Below are positions 10,260 through 18,332 of a stretch of DNA of 64,000 bases, one piece after another; the first letter of the stretch is position 1; every line of letters starts with the position of its first letter. The stretch is from Bosea sp. F3-2. Its GTDB lineage: Bacteria > Pseudomonadota > Alphaproteobacteria > Rhizobiales > Beijerinckiaceae. The stretch spans positions 1 through 64,000 of the forward strand of contig NZ_CP042331.1 in the NCBI RefSeq assembly GCF_008253865.1, in the 5' to 3' direction. Made by a program: the position numbers and the translations under genes. Under the pieces are notes generated by a model. The model had not been told where the DNA came from. It saw only the letters and a program-made list of their open reading frames with translations, and did no database searches.

Positions 10260-11003
10260 TTGACCGAAACTTCCTCCCATCCCCTGCTCAGCGTCGTCGT
10301 GCCCGTGCGCAACGAGGTCGGCAACATCGCGCCGCTCATCGCGGATATCGAGAAGGCCTGCGCGACGATCGGCCCTTTCGAAGTGGTCTACGTCAATGAC
10401 GGCTCGACCGACGGCACGGCCGAAAAACTCGCGGAGCTGGCGGCGGTGCGGCCCTGGCTGCGGGTCGTGACCCATGCCCAATCCTGCGGGCAGAGCGCGG
10501 CGGTGCGCAGCGGCGTGCGTCACGCGCGCTCCGCAATCGTCGCGACGCTCGACGGAGACGGCCAGAACGACCCCGTCTTCCTGCCGCAGATGGTGGAGAC
10601 CTTGCAGAAGGGCGGCCTGCATGCCGGGCTCGTGCAGGGCCAGCGTGTCGGCCGCAAGGATACCGGCTTCAAGCGTTGGCAGTCGAAGGTTGCGAATGGC
10701 GTGCGTGCGCGCGTGCTGAAGGACGATACGCGCGACACCGGTTGCGGGCTGAAGTGCTTCCGGCGCGAGGCCTATCTGGCACTGCCCTATTTCGACGCGC
10801 TGCACCGTTTCATGCCGGCGCTGATGGCGCGCGAGGGTTACAAGGTGCTGCACGCTGACGTGCGCGATCGGCCGCGCCTGACCGGCGTCTCGAACTACGG
10901 CTTCTTCGACCGGCTCTGGGTCGGCATTCTGGATCTCGCCGGCGTCTGGTGGCTGATCCGGCGGCGCAAGCACGTGCCGCAGATCGTTTCGGAGACGATG
11001 TGA
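10260..11003 (+). CDS. GT2 family polyprenyl-phosphate glycosyltransferase (dolichol-phosphate mannose synthase-like)
   Basis: Residues 8-110 carry the GT-A fold of this family: LLSVVVPVRNE, VVYVNDGSTDGT and the metal-binding DGDGQNDP. It would load a nucleotide sugar onto undecaprenyl phosphate for the preceding GT39 enzyme. At about 247 residues it lacks the C-terminal membrane helices of ArnC. No ATG lies in frame near the domain start: TTG at 10260, giving LTETSSHPLLSVVV, is the most economical start, with TTG at 10242 or 10230 as alternatives. The stop overlaps the next start codon (TGATG). Confidence 0.88.
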   Translation: MTETSSHPLLSVVVPVRNEVGNIAPLIADIEKACATIGPFEVVYVNDGSTDGTAEKLAELAAVRPWLRVVTHAQSCGQSAAVRSGVRHARSAIVATLDGDGQNDPVFLPQMVETLQKGGLHAGLVQGQRVGRKDTGFKRWQSKVANGVRARVLKDDTRDTGCGLKCFRREAYLALPYFDALHRFMPALMAREGYKVLHADVRDRPRLTGVSNYGFFDRLWVGILDLAGVWWLIRRRKHVPQIVSETM

Positions 11004-11347
11004 TGCTGATCGATCTGCAGCAAACCATCGGCAACTACTTCCACGACGTCTTTGTCAACAACATCGACTGGTGGGTGCTGCTCGGCGTCGTGGCGCAGGG
11101 GCTCTTCACCATGCGCTTCGTCGTGCAGTGGCTGGCGAGTGAGAAGGCCGGGCGCTCCGTCGTACCGATGACCTTCTGGTGGTTCTCGATCGGCGGCGGC
11201 GCGCTGCTGCTGATGTATGCGCTCTACCGGCGCGACCCGGTCTTCATCCTCGGGCAGGGCTTCGGCGTCTTCGTCTATGTCCGCAACCTGCAATTCGTGC
11301 TGCGCGCCAAGGCGCGCGGCGAGGACACGAATTCCGGGCCGGGTTGA
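11003..11347 (+). CDS. LAB_N domain membrane protein (lipid-A-disaccharide synthase N-terminal-like)
   Basis: This 114-residue protein of three helices carries the LAB_N signature: WWVLLGVVAQGLFTMRFVVQ, the S-E-K motif, VPMTFWWFSIGGGALLL and FVYVRNLQFVL. In some bacteria this domain is fused to LpxB; here it stands alone, as is common beside ArnT/ArnC-type genes in alphaproteobacteria. Its ATG shares a base with the GT2 stop codon, so translation is coupled. The exact role is unknown; association with lipid A or lipid-linked sugar modification is inferred from context. Confidence 0.85.
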   Translation: MLIDLQQTIGNYFHDVFVNNIDWWVLLGVVAQGLFTMRFVVQWLASEKAGRSVVPMTFWWFSIGGGALLLMYALYRRDPVFILGQGFGVFVYVRNLQFVLRAKARGEDTNSGPG

Positions 11348-11370
11348 GGCCAAGGGTAAGGACCCACGCC

Positions 11371-11410
11371 GTCATTCCGGGCTCAGGCCTTCCGCCTGCC
11401 CCGGAATGAC
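11371..11410. repeat. Short GTCATTCCGG-ended inverted repeat
   Basis: Perfect 10-base arms GTCATTCCGG and CCGGAATGAC flank a 20-base loop. The element lies between the convergent LAB_N and TPR genes, so it may also act as a transcription terminator. The same end sequences close the longer elements at 14950 and 51671. Confidence 0.75.
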
Positions 11411-11421
11411 GTTGCGGGTGC

Positions 11422-14400
11422 TCAGCTGCGTTGCGGCGTCGACGGTTCGGCCGTGGCGCCCTGTGCCGGCGAGGGCAGGGGTTCCGCCGGCTGCTGCGGC
11501 TTGCGCATGGCGGCCGAGAGGCCGGGGTAGCGCTCGCGATAGGCCTTGAGGAACTCCGAGACGCTGTCGGCATTCGCGGTCGCGCGCGCCATCTCGCGGA
11601 TATCAGCCGCGCGGGAGCGGTTGGCGCCGGTGACGAAGGCGAAGGTGCGGGCATCGGCGCTGCGCGCCATCTTCGGCGCGAACTTGCTGCGCAGACGGTC
11701 CAGCGACAGGGCTTCGTTCGCCATCACATACGACACGCCGGCGCGCATCACGTCAGCGCGCTCGGCATCGGTCAGGGCCGTGTCGCCGCGCCAGCTCTCG
11801 TCGAGGATGCGCTCATAGGCCTCGCCGGCCTCGCGCCAGCGGCGCCCGGTCCAGTAGATGTCGGCACGCAGGCGATCGACCTCGGCGCCGCGCTCGCCCT
11901 CCAGCATCTCCAGCGCCTGGTCGGTGCGCGAGAGATCGGAGAGCGCCTTGGCCTCCAGCAGCAGCCGGGCGCGCTTGACGTCGGCCGGCAATTCGACGAG
12001 CCGCGTCGCATTGATCGCCCGGATCGCCTCGGCTGGCTTGCCGTTCATCAGGTCGATCATGGCGAGGCGGGTGGCGATGGTGGAGCGCGCTGCGCCGGTC
12101 AGGCGGCGATCCATCTGGTAGCGCAGGATCTCAGCGGCCTGATCGAGCAGGTCGAGCTCGACCAGCCGGTCGGCGAGGAGGCGGGTGATTTCGTCGCCGC
12201 GCCGGCCGATCGGCAGAAACTCCTTGAAGTCGTAGAACAGCGCCAGCGCCTCGATGCGCGGCAGGTTGCCGAGGCCCGAGCCGGTGAAGAGCTCGGCAAA
12301 GCGTTGCGCCGTCTCGTCATGCATCCGGCGGGTCAGCGGATCGTCCGGGAAGTTTTCGTTGGCCCGGCGGGCGATCAGGAAGGCGTCGCGCCAGCGCTGC
12401 TGGTCGGCATAGAGTCGGCCGAGTTCGGCCAGCGCTTCGATCTCCAGCCGGCCGCCGCGCCAGATCACCGAGACGGTCTCGAGGCGGGCGATGGCCTCCT
12501 CCGGCTTGAGGTCGGTCCGCTTCTCGGCATCGGCGAGCCTGACGGCGCGCAGCTGCGCCTCGGCGGCGACGGGGCGGCTCTTCGCCTCGAACAGCGCCTT
12601 GTAGCCGTTCATCGCGGCTTCCGGGCGGCCGCAGGTGTCGTCGAGCCGTGCCTGCAACAGGGCGAGGCGCTCCTGGTCGAAGCTGCCGCGCGGCATGTCC
12701 GTGAGCGCTTGCACCTGCCGCTCGGCCACGCCCATATCCTGCGTGGCAAACGCGGCGCGGGCCATCGCCTCGCGGAACTCGCCCTGGAGATCGACGGGGT
12801 AGCGATCGAGCACCGCTTCGGCCCGGCGAAAGCCGACCATCGCCTGGGCGTTCCGGTTCAAACGCTGTTCGACCAGCGCGCGCCAGAGCCCCGCCTCGAC
12901 GTCGCCCTTGATCGCTTCGGCGTTGAAGGCGGAGATCGCATCCTGATCGCGATGCATTTGGGCCGCGATGACGCCCCGCAGGAAGAGCGCCTCCCGGTTG
13001 CCGCGCATGGCCGCGTCGTCGGCCATCATCGCGCCGAGGGGACCGGCCGCTTCCGGCATCAGGCCATTGGCGACGTAGAAGCGGGCGAGCGTCAGGCGCG
13101 CATCCGATTTGCGGCCGCGCGAGGCGTCGGTCACGTCGAGCATCAGGGCCCGGGCCCGATCGCGCAGGTTGCCGAGGCGCAGCTTCGCCCAGGCATCGGC
13201 GTCGAGCAGCGGCGGGGATTCGTGCTTCTCGGCTTGTGCTTCGGTCTGCTGTCGGTTCGGCTCGGCGACATCGAGGGACACAGTGAGCCCTCCGGCGCGG
13301 CCGATGCGTACCTGCTCGGTGCCGGCACGTACGACGACATCGTCCGAGCGCGGCTGGACGGCCAGCCCCTGCGCGGTCTGGAGCAGGCTGAACTCGACGA
13401 ACTGATAAGGCTTGGGCGTGAGATGCGCGGGGCCGGTCGCGGTGGCGACGGCGATCGGCAGACCTGCGGGCCCGGATTCCAGCCAATGGATGCCGGTGAG
13501 CCCGGCGAGCGGCACGGCGAGAATGGTCTGGCCGCGCTCATCCATGCTGCGCCGTGGCTCGATCATCGCGGCAGGCTTGCTCGCATCTTCGCCGAGATCG
13601 AGCGACCAGCCATTGCCGTCGTCGAAGAAGCGGGCGAGGGGCTGGCCGGCCAGGCGCAGGCGGACGAGTGTCACGCGGCTCTCGCGCGTCACCGAACTCT
13701 CCTCGATCAGCTTCGGCAGCAGACCGGCGAGGCGGGCGGGATCGATGGTGTCGCGCGTGTCGAAGACCAGCGTCATCACGCCGGCATCGAGGAAGGCGGC
13801 GGCGCCGGTCTGGCGCGGAAAGCTGAAATCGAGGCGCGTCTCGGCCGCGGTGATCGCGACCGGACCAGGCGGCGGCTCCGGGGCTACGGCGGCAGGCTGA
13901 GGCGCGGGAGTGGTTGGCTGCGCGGTCGGTTGAGCGACGGCGGGCTTCGGCGGCTCGACGGCGGCCGGCGCTGCGGGTGGCTGCGGCTTGTCGATATCGG
14001 GCAGGGAGAGCGCGCCGATCTTGGCCGGCCGCAGCAGATCGACGACCAGCCCCGATTCGTCGTTGAAGCTGCGGGCCTGCCAATCCTTCGGCAGGGAGAG
14101 CGTCAGGCTGAGCGCGTCCTTGCCGGCGTCGAGCGCGGAAAGCGCGACATCAGCCGGGAGCGCATTGCGGATTTCGCCGGCCTCGACGTTCATGGGCTTG
14201 TCGAAGATGAGCTTGAGCGCGCCGTCCGAGAGTTCGCTGGCGAGCTTCGTCTCTGCGGGGGCCTTGAAGATCAGGCGCTCCAGCGTTGGAAGGCTGGCCG
14301 AGCGCATCGTCAGCACCGCAGGCGGGGCGGCCGGCTGACGGGCGGCTTCGCGGGCTTTCGCTTCGGCGACGCGCAGCCGTTCGGTCAGCTCGGCGATGGC

Positions 14401-14811
14401 TTCCGGCGGCGGGCCGGGCATCACGCCCGCCCAGTTCTGCGGCAGGAGATCGATGAAGGCCTTGTCGCCGGCTTCGATCAGGTTGGCCTTGTAGGGCTGG
14501 GTCAGAGCGAAGCGCATGCCGCGCCCGTCGGGGTCGATGCGGGCGACCGAGACGTAATTGGGCAATTCGCGGGTGATGCGCGCGATATCGACCCGGACCG
14601 GGCTGCCGAAGGCGACGATCAGCACGCCATTGGCGACGCGGATGCGGGTCTGGGTCGGTTCATCGAAGGCGAGCGAGACGCGACCGAAGCCGGCCGGCAT
14701 GGCCTCGCCCCGCATCGTGGCGCTGGCGGCCAAGGCAGGCGCGTCCAGGCCGGCGGCGAGCGCGAGAGCGGCCAGCCCGATACCGAAGGCGAGGGAACGC
14801 GACAGAGGCAA
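11422..14811 (-). CDS. Large exported TPR protein with three repeated N-terminal beta modules, next to motE
   Basis: The protein is 1129 residues with a signal peptide (1-30, cleavage near LAAS). Three similar segments follow at about 43-125, 175-262 and 323-407. Each has the pattern hydrophobic-FD/FP start, a GVLIVAF/GALKLIF/GVMTLVF strand, an L-P turn and an acidic close (FIDLLP, LVVDLLRP, WSLDLGE), like AMIN-type domains. A Pro/Ala-rich linker fills about 275-317. From about 540 to 1060 it is helical with TPR-like repeats (RFYVANGLMPEAAGPLGAMM, ELGRLYADQQRWRDAFLIAR). It lies 264 bases downstream of motE on the same strand. Periplasmic location and a flagellar role are inferences from the signal and context. 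Confidence 0.85.
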   Translation of the reverse strand: MPLSRSLAFGIGLAALALAAGLDAPALAASATMRGEAMPAGFGRVSLAFDEPTQTRIRVANGVLIVAFGSPVRVDIARITRELPNYVSVARIDPDGRGMRFALTQPYKANLIEAGDKAFIDLLPQNWAGVMPGPPPEAIAELTERLRVAEAKAREAARQPAAPPAVLTMRSASLPTLERLIFKAPAETKLASELSDGALKLIFDKPMNVEAGEIRNALPADVALSALDAGKDALSLTLSLPKDWQARSFNDESGLVVDLLRPAKIGALSLPDIDKPQPPAAPAAVEPPKPAVAQPTAQPTTPAPQPAAVAPEPPPGPVAITAAETRLDFSFPRQTGAAAFLDAGVMTLVFDTRDTIDPARLAGLLPKLIEESSVTRESRVTLVRLRLAGQPLARFFDDGNGWSLDLGEDASKPAAMIEPRRSMDERGQTILAVPLAGLTGIHWLESGPAGLPIAVATATGPAHLTPKPYQFVEFSLLQTAQGLAVQPRSDDVVVRAGTEQVRIGRAGGLTVSLDVAEPNRQQTEAQAEKHESPPLLDADAWAKLRLGNLRDRARALMLDVTDASRGRKSDARLTLARFYVANGLMPEAAGPLGAMMADDAAMRGNREALFLRGVIAAQMHRDQDAISAFNAEAIKGDVEAGLWRALVEQRLNRNAQAMVGFRRAEAVLDRYPVDLQGEFREAMARAAFATQDMGVAERQVQALTDMPRGSFDQERLALLQARLDDTCGRPEAAMNGYKALFEAKSRPVAAEAQLRAVRLADAEKRTDLKPEEAIARLETVSVIWRGGRLEIEALAELGRLYADQQRWRDAFLIARRANENFPDDPLTRRMHDETAQRFAELFTGSGLGNLPRIEALALFYDFKEFLPIGRRGDEITRLLADRLVELDLLDQAAEILRYQMDRRLTGAARSTIATRLAMIDLMNGKPAEAIRAINATRLVELPADVKRARLLLEAKALSDLSRTDQALEMLEGERGAEVDRLRADIYWTGRRWREAGEAYERILDESWRGDTALTDAERADVMRAGVSYVMANEALSLDRLRSKFAPKMARSADARTFAFVTGANRSRAADIREMARATANADSVSEFLKAYRERYPGLSAAMRKPQQPAEPLPSPAQGATAEPSTPQRS

Positions 14812-14949
14812 ACGGAATACTCGACCAACGCGACAGCGGGCCTTCGCATCACGCAGACGCGGCGGCCCTCGGGCACGCTAGCGTGTCAACCATAATGCCG
14901 TCTTAACGCGGAACGGGCTCTCGCGTGTGCGGGGTTTTCGTCGAGCGCG

Positions 14950-15047
14950 GGTCATTCCGGCCGGAGCGAAGCGCAGAGCCGGAATCCATGCCTGAACTTC
15001 GATCGGAATCCCTCTGGCATGGATCCCGGGTCAAGCCCGGGATGACC
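14950..15047. repeat. GTCATTCCGG-type intergenic repeat
   Basis: A 98-base element starts with GGTCATTCCGG and ends with CCCGGGATGACC, with internal copies of CGGAATCC and of CATGGATCCCGGG. It occupies most of the space between motE and the TPR gene and could separate them transcriptionally. Confidence 0.65.
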
Positions 15048-15075
15048 GCGCGTTTCCGCAAAAAATGAACTGTGT

Positions 15076-15912
15076 TCAGCGCTGCGGGGCGGGCGCGATC
15101 GCCGGCAGCTCGTTGCCGGGGAGCGGGGTCTCGTTCGCCACCCGTTCGAAGCCCGGCATGCGGCCGCTCGTCGCCAGCGCGACGGTCAGCTTTTCGGCGC
15201 GCTCCGGCGACATGGCAGCGAGCACCTCGGACATCTTGCGCGGGTTCATCTGCTGCACCACCGGCACCAGCACATCGAGGCCGAGGCGGTCGAAAACGCG
15301 GGCGGCGTCCTTGGGCTTCATCGCCTCATACATGATGACGAGGTTCTTGATCGCCTTCGCCTCGTCGGCGGAGGCCTTTGCGGCCGGGCTGACCTTCTCT
15401 TCCAGGCTCTTGAGATCGCCGGCGCGGCCGTCGAGCTTCTTCTCGGCCGAATCCAGCAGGCGCTCGCGCATTTCCAGCTCGCGCATGCGGCCGTCGAGCT
15501 CCTCGCGGCGTTCGCCGAGGCGTTCGAGGATGGCCTTTTCCGCCGGCGAGAGCGGCTTGGCCGTGCCGTTCATGACGCCGGCCTTGTTGTTGGGGTTGGC
15601 GGCGCGGGCAGCCTCGGCCTTCGCCTCGGCTTCCTTCTTCTCCTGCTCCTTCTTCGGATCGGGAGCGGGCACGGAGCCGGTCGTCTCGGGATCGAAGAAG
15701 TCCGGCGCGTGGGCGCGCGCGATGATCTTCGCCAGACCCCAGACTTCCTTCTCGGCGGCGGGTGTCTTGCCCACGGGCGCCTTCGCGAAAACAGGCGGAT
15801 CAGGCGGAATCTTGCCGGGGGCGGGGTCCGCCGTCCAGGCGAGCAGCTTCAGCGCCAGAAGACCCATGGCGCCGAGGATGACTGCCGGCAGGAGGCGGGG
15901 TCTTTCGATCAC
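15076..15912 (-). CDS. motE: MotE-family flagellar protein
   Basis: This 278-residue protein has one N-terminal helix (VILGAMGLLALKLLAWTA). A charged linker (KKEQEKKEAEAKAEA) and a long coiled coil (about 120-185: ERLGERREELDGRMRELEMR) follow. The C-terminal MgtE-N-like domain contains YEAMKPKDAARVFDRLGLDV and the M-N-P-R-K-M-S-E motif. In rhizobia MotE is a periplasmic chaperone for MotC in flagellar motor assembly; that name is used for this family in alphaproteobacteria. The GTG start overlaps the upstream stop codon (GTGA). No motABCD genes are in the window. Confidence 0.85.
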   Translation of the reverse strand: MIERPRLLPAVILGAMGLLALKLLAWTADPAPGKIPPDPPVFAKAPVGKTPAAEKEVWGLAKIIARAHAPDFFDPETTGSVPAPDPKKEQEKKEAEAKAEAARAANPNNKAGVMNGTAKPLSPAEKAILERLGERREELDGRMRELEMRERLLDSAEKKLDGRAGDLKSLEEKVSPAAKASADEAKAIKNLVIMYEAMKPKDAARVFDRLGLDVLVPVVQQMNPRKMSEVLAAMSPERAEKLTVALATSGRMPGFERVANETPLPGNELPAIAPAPQR

Positions 15913-16370
15913 GCAGCCTGTTCCTCAAGGCGGCGGGCGGCGCGGGCGCGGATGGCGGCAGCTGACTGGGCGGCGCTTTCGAGGCGGGACACGGGCGCGG
16001 GTTCGGCAACCGGGGCGGCTTCTGCCACCGGCGGCTTGGCGCCGACGAGGGTGGCGGCGCTGACGATCTGGCCGATACGCTCCATCACTGCCTGGCCGGC
16101 CTCGACCTGGGCGGCGAGATCGGCGGCATAGCGTTCGGCGGTGCGCAGGCGCTCCTCCAGAGTGCGGTCGCAATCGCCGAGCGTGAGCTTGAGGCCGGCG
16201 ATGGCGCGCTCGGCATTGTCGGTGGCGGTGATGAGGGCACCGACCGTCTGGCGCATGCCCGCCTCGTCGGCCTTGAGGCGCTCGATGCGTTTGGTCAGGA
16301 CGAAGCAGGTGATGATGGTGGCGACCAGCAGGCTGGCGACAAGCACGTCGGCGATAAGATTGATCGTCAT
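15909..16370 (-). CDS. DUF6468-type membrane-anchored flagellar-cluster protein
   Basis: This 153-residue protein has one N-terminal helix (LIADVLVASLLVATIITCFV). A coiled-coil region (about 28-100: RIERLKADEAGMRQTVGALI, then RTAERYAADLAAQVEAGQAV) and an Ala/Arg-rich tail follow. It sits exactly between fliM and motE, as in other alphaproteobacteria, where it is annotated only as DUF6468. ATG at 16370 was chosen because it places the helix at the N-terminus; the upstream extension would add 13 residues over the end of fliM. The stop is coupled to motE. Confidence 0.75.
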   Translation of the reverse strand: MTINLIADVLVASLLVATIITCFVLTKRIERLKADEAGMRQTVGALITATDNAERAIAGLKLTLGDCDRTLEERLRTAERYAADLAAQVEAGQAVMERIGQIVSAATLVGAKPPVAEAAPVAEPAPVSRLESAAQSAAAIRARAARRLEEQAA

Positions 16371-16380
16371 GATGTCCTGC

Positions 16381-17508
16381 TCAGGTCGTGGCGCCGAGAT
16401 GGCTGGCAAGGCTGTCGAAGGCGGCGAGCGTGGTCTTCGAGCGCCGGAGCGGGGCGACCACCTGGACGGCGATCTTGTCGTCGACGCGCCCGATCCGCCC
16501 TTCGGTGACGATGAAGTCGCCGCAGCGCAGCGAGACGGCGGAGTCGGGGCGGGTGTCGAACATCAGCGTGTCGCCGATCTCGAGCTTCATGACGCGCTTC
16601 AGCGGCATCTGCGTCTCGTGCAGCACGCAGGTGACGTCGACATCGGCCTGCCAGACTTCGGTCGCGAGATGGTTCTCCCAGATCGGGTCGCGCCCGAGCT
16701 TCTCGCCCATGAAGCTTTCGAGCAGCAATTCGCGGATCGGCTCGATGGTGGCGTAGGGAAGGAGGATGTGCAGCGCGCCGCCGCGGCCTTCCATGTCGAA
16801 CTTGAGCTCGACGCGGATCGCGGCGTTGGCGGGGCGGGAGATCGAGACGAAGCGCGGGTTGGACTCGACGCGGTCGACCGTGAAGGTCACCGGCGAGAGC
16901 GGCTTGAAGGCGGCCTCGGCGTCGCCCAGAACCAGCTCGATGACGCGGCGTACCAGGCGGATCTCGATCGAGGTGAAGGGGCGGCCGTCGATGCGCGGCG
17001 CGGGCTGGCCGCGCTTGCCGCCGAACATGGCGTCCATGACCGAATAGGTCAGGGCCGATTCGATGGTGATCAGGCCGAAATTGTCCCACTCCTCGGCCTT
17101 GAACACCGAGAGCAGCGCCGGCTGTGAGATGGAGTTGATGTAGTCGCCGAAGCGCACGGAGCGGATGCTCTCCAGCGTGACCTCGACGTTGTCCGTGAAG
17201 AAGTTGCGCAGGCTGGTCGAGAGCAGGCGCACGAGACGCTCGAAGATGATCTCGAGCATCGGCAGGCGTTCATAGGCGACCGAGCCGGAATCGACGATCG
17301 CCTGGATGCCGTTGCGGGACGCACCGTCGTCGCCGCTGGAGAAACCGAGCATCGTGTCGATTTCGTCCTGCGACATCAGGCGGTCTACGCCGCCTTCCGA
17401 TTCGCCGTCCTCCTCGACGATGTCCGGCATCGCGGCCCAGCCGGCCGCCATGCCTTCCGGCGTCAGCGGCTCGTCGGTCGGTGCGGGGTTATCGCGCTCG
17501 GTGCTCAT
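16381..17508 (-). CDS. fliM: Flagellar motor switch protein FliM
   Basis: This 375-residue protein makes up the middle of the flagellar C-ring and binds phospho-CheY. The CheY-binding peptide (LMSQDEIDTML, residues 44-54) is preceded by an acidic extension of about 43 residues, longer than the enterobacterial N-terminus. The CheC-like middle domain includes ALTYSVMDAMFGGKRG, and the C-terminal SpoA domain includes VMKLEIGDTLMFDTRPDSAV. It follows fliL by 43 bases and precedes DUF6468 by 10, so one minus-strand operon is likely. Confidence 0.96.
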   Translation of the reverse strand: MSTERDNPAPTDEPLTPEGMAAGWAAMPDIVEEDGESEGGVDRLMSQDEIDTMLGFSSGDDGASRNGIQAIVDSGSVAYERLPMLEIIFERLVRLLSTSLRNFFTDNVEVTLESIRSVRFGDYINSISQPALLSVFKAEEWDNFGLITIESALTYSVMDAMFGGKRGQPAPRIDGRPFTSIEIRLVRRVIELVLGDAEAAFKPLSPVTFTVDRVESNPRFVSISRPANAAIRVELKFDMEGRGGALHILLPYATIEPIRELLLESFMGEKLGRDPIWENHLATEVWQADVDVTCVLHETQMPLKRVMKLEIGDTLMFDTRPDSAVSLRCGDFIVTEGRIGRVDDKIAVQVVAPLRRSKTTLAAFDSLASHLGATT

Positions 17509-17551
17509 CGTTCCGCCGTCATCTCGTTCCGGGGCTCAGGGTTACCCCGGC

Positions 17552-18049
17552 TCACTGCACCAGCAGTTCCTTGAACAGCACTGCATCAACCTTGGCCGGG
17601 TAGACCGTCAGGTTGACGCGGCGCAGAAGCTCCTCCTTCAGCCGGTACATGCCGGCCGAGCCTTCAAGATCGGAGGGGCGCAGTTCACGCATGAAGACCT
17701 GGAAGGCGTCTTCGACGCGCGGCAGCAGCGGCTTCACCTCTTCCGAGACCTTCGCATCGGCGATCTCAAGCACGACCTTGATCTTCATGACCGGCTGACG
17801 GTCCTGCTGGCCGCCATTGGACATGCCGATCATCATGTCCTTCATTTCGAGGAAGGTGGCAGGCTTCTTCGGCTTGGCCGCCTCGGCTGCAGCGATCTGC
17901 TCCGGGGTGGGCTTCTTCAGGAAGAACCAGCCGCCGGCGCCGGCAGCTGCCAGCAGCACGACGCCGCCGATGATGAAGAGCTTCTTCTTGCTCTTCGGCG
18001 CCTCTTCACCCGAAGCGCCTTCCTCTTCCTTCTTGGCCTTTTTTGCCAT
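17552..18049 (-). CDS. fliL: Flagellar basal-body protein FliL
   Basis: The protein has a short Lys-rich cytoplasmic start, one helix (LFIIGGVVLLAAAGAGGWFF) and a periplasmic FliL domain (KIKVVLEIADAKVSEEVKPL, FQVFMRELRPSDLEGSAGMY, RRVNLTVYPAKVDAVLFKEL). It surrounds the stator at the motor. The 165-residue form starting MAKKAKKEEE at 18049 is the usual one; in-frame starts at 18091 and 18112 would add 14 or 21 residues with no clear ribosome-binding site. It is probably the first gene of the fliL-fliM-DUF6468-motE operon and is divergent from flgF. Confidence 0.92.
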   Translation of the reverse strand: MAKKAKKEEEGASGEEAPKSKKKLFIIGGVVLLAAAGAGGWFFLKKPTPEQIAAAEAAKPKKPATFLEMKDMMIGMSNGGQQDRQPVMKIKVVLEIADAKVSEEVKPLLPRVEDAFQVFMRELRPSDLEGSAGMYRLKEELLRRVNLTVYPAKVDAVLFKELLVQ

Positions 18050-18218
18050 CTCGTCTGCGCCCTGGCCGCCGGGCCGCGTTCTGCCGCCCATGGACGCACC
18101 TTCGCCAATCACGGTTAACGCGCCGTTAAGGGCGGCAGAATTTGCCGGGTCGTTCTTGCCGCTTCTGCGGTTCGTGCCGGGTTGTGTCGAGCCGAGGTAA
18201 AGAAATTAAGGTTATAAA

Positions 18219-18231
18219 TATCAGTATCTTG
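18219..18231 (+). promoter_or_regulatory. IHF-like site in the flgF upstream region
   Basis: TATCAGTATCTTG matches the IHF consensus WATCAANNNNTTR with one mismatch, inside an AT-rich stretch (about 18195-18240) that stands out from its GC-rich surroundings. It lies about 17 bases upstream of the sigma-54-type promoter, where IHF bends DNA in many sigma-54 systems. Confidence 0.4.
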
Positions 18232-18247
18232 CGAGAATTAACCATGC

Positions 18248-18263
18248 TGGCACGGCGATTGCC
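18248..18263 (+). promoter_or_regulatory. Sigma-54 (RpoN) type -24/-12 promoter for the flgF operon
   Basis: TGGCACGGCGATTGCC matches the RpoN consensus TGGCAC-N5-TTGC with GG and GC at the correct spacing. It lies about 70 bases upstream of the flgF start codon and points towards it. Sigma-54 promoters with FlbD-type activators drive middle and late flagellar genes in several alphaproteobacteria, such as Caulobacter. Confidence 0.7.
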
Positions 18264-18332
18264 GGGAATGGTCCGTGGCGACTGCGCTGGGGAGCGTCGA
18301 GGTCGCCGCGGGACATGATCGGGAGTTGAGCC

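Noticed and set aside
8490..10973. Minus-strand open frame of 827 codons over the GT39 and GT2 genes
   Set aside because: It is an antisense shadow: it lacks any domain, is rich in Arg, Gln, His and Glu, and covers two well-supported plus-strand glycosyltransferase genes plus the spacer between them.
11431..14895. Plus-strand open frame of 1154 codons opposite the TPR gene
   Set aside because: Composition is that of a shadow (runs of Arg, Gly, Asp, Gln). The minus-strand frame has a signal peptide, repeated domains and TPRs.
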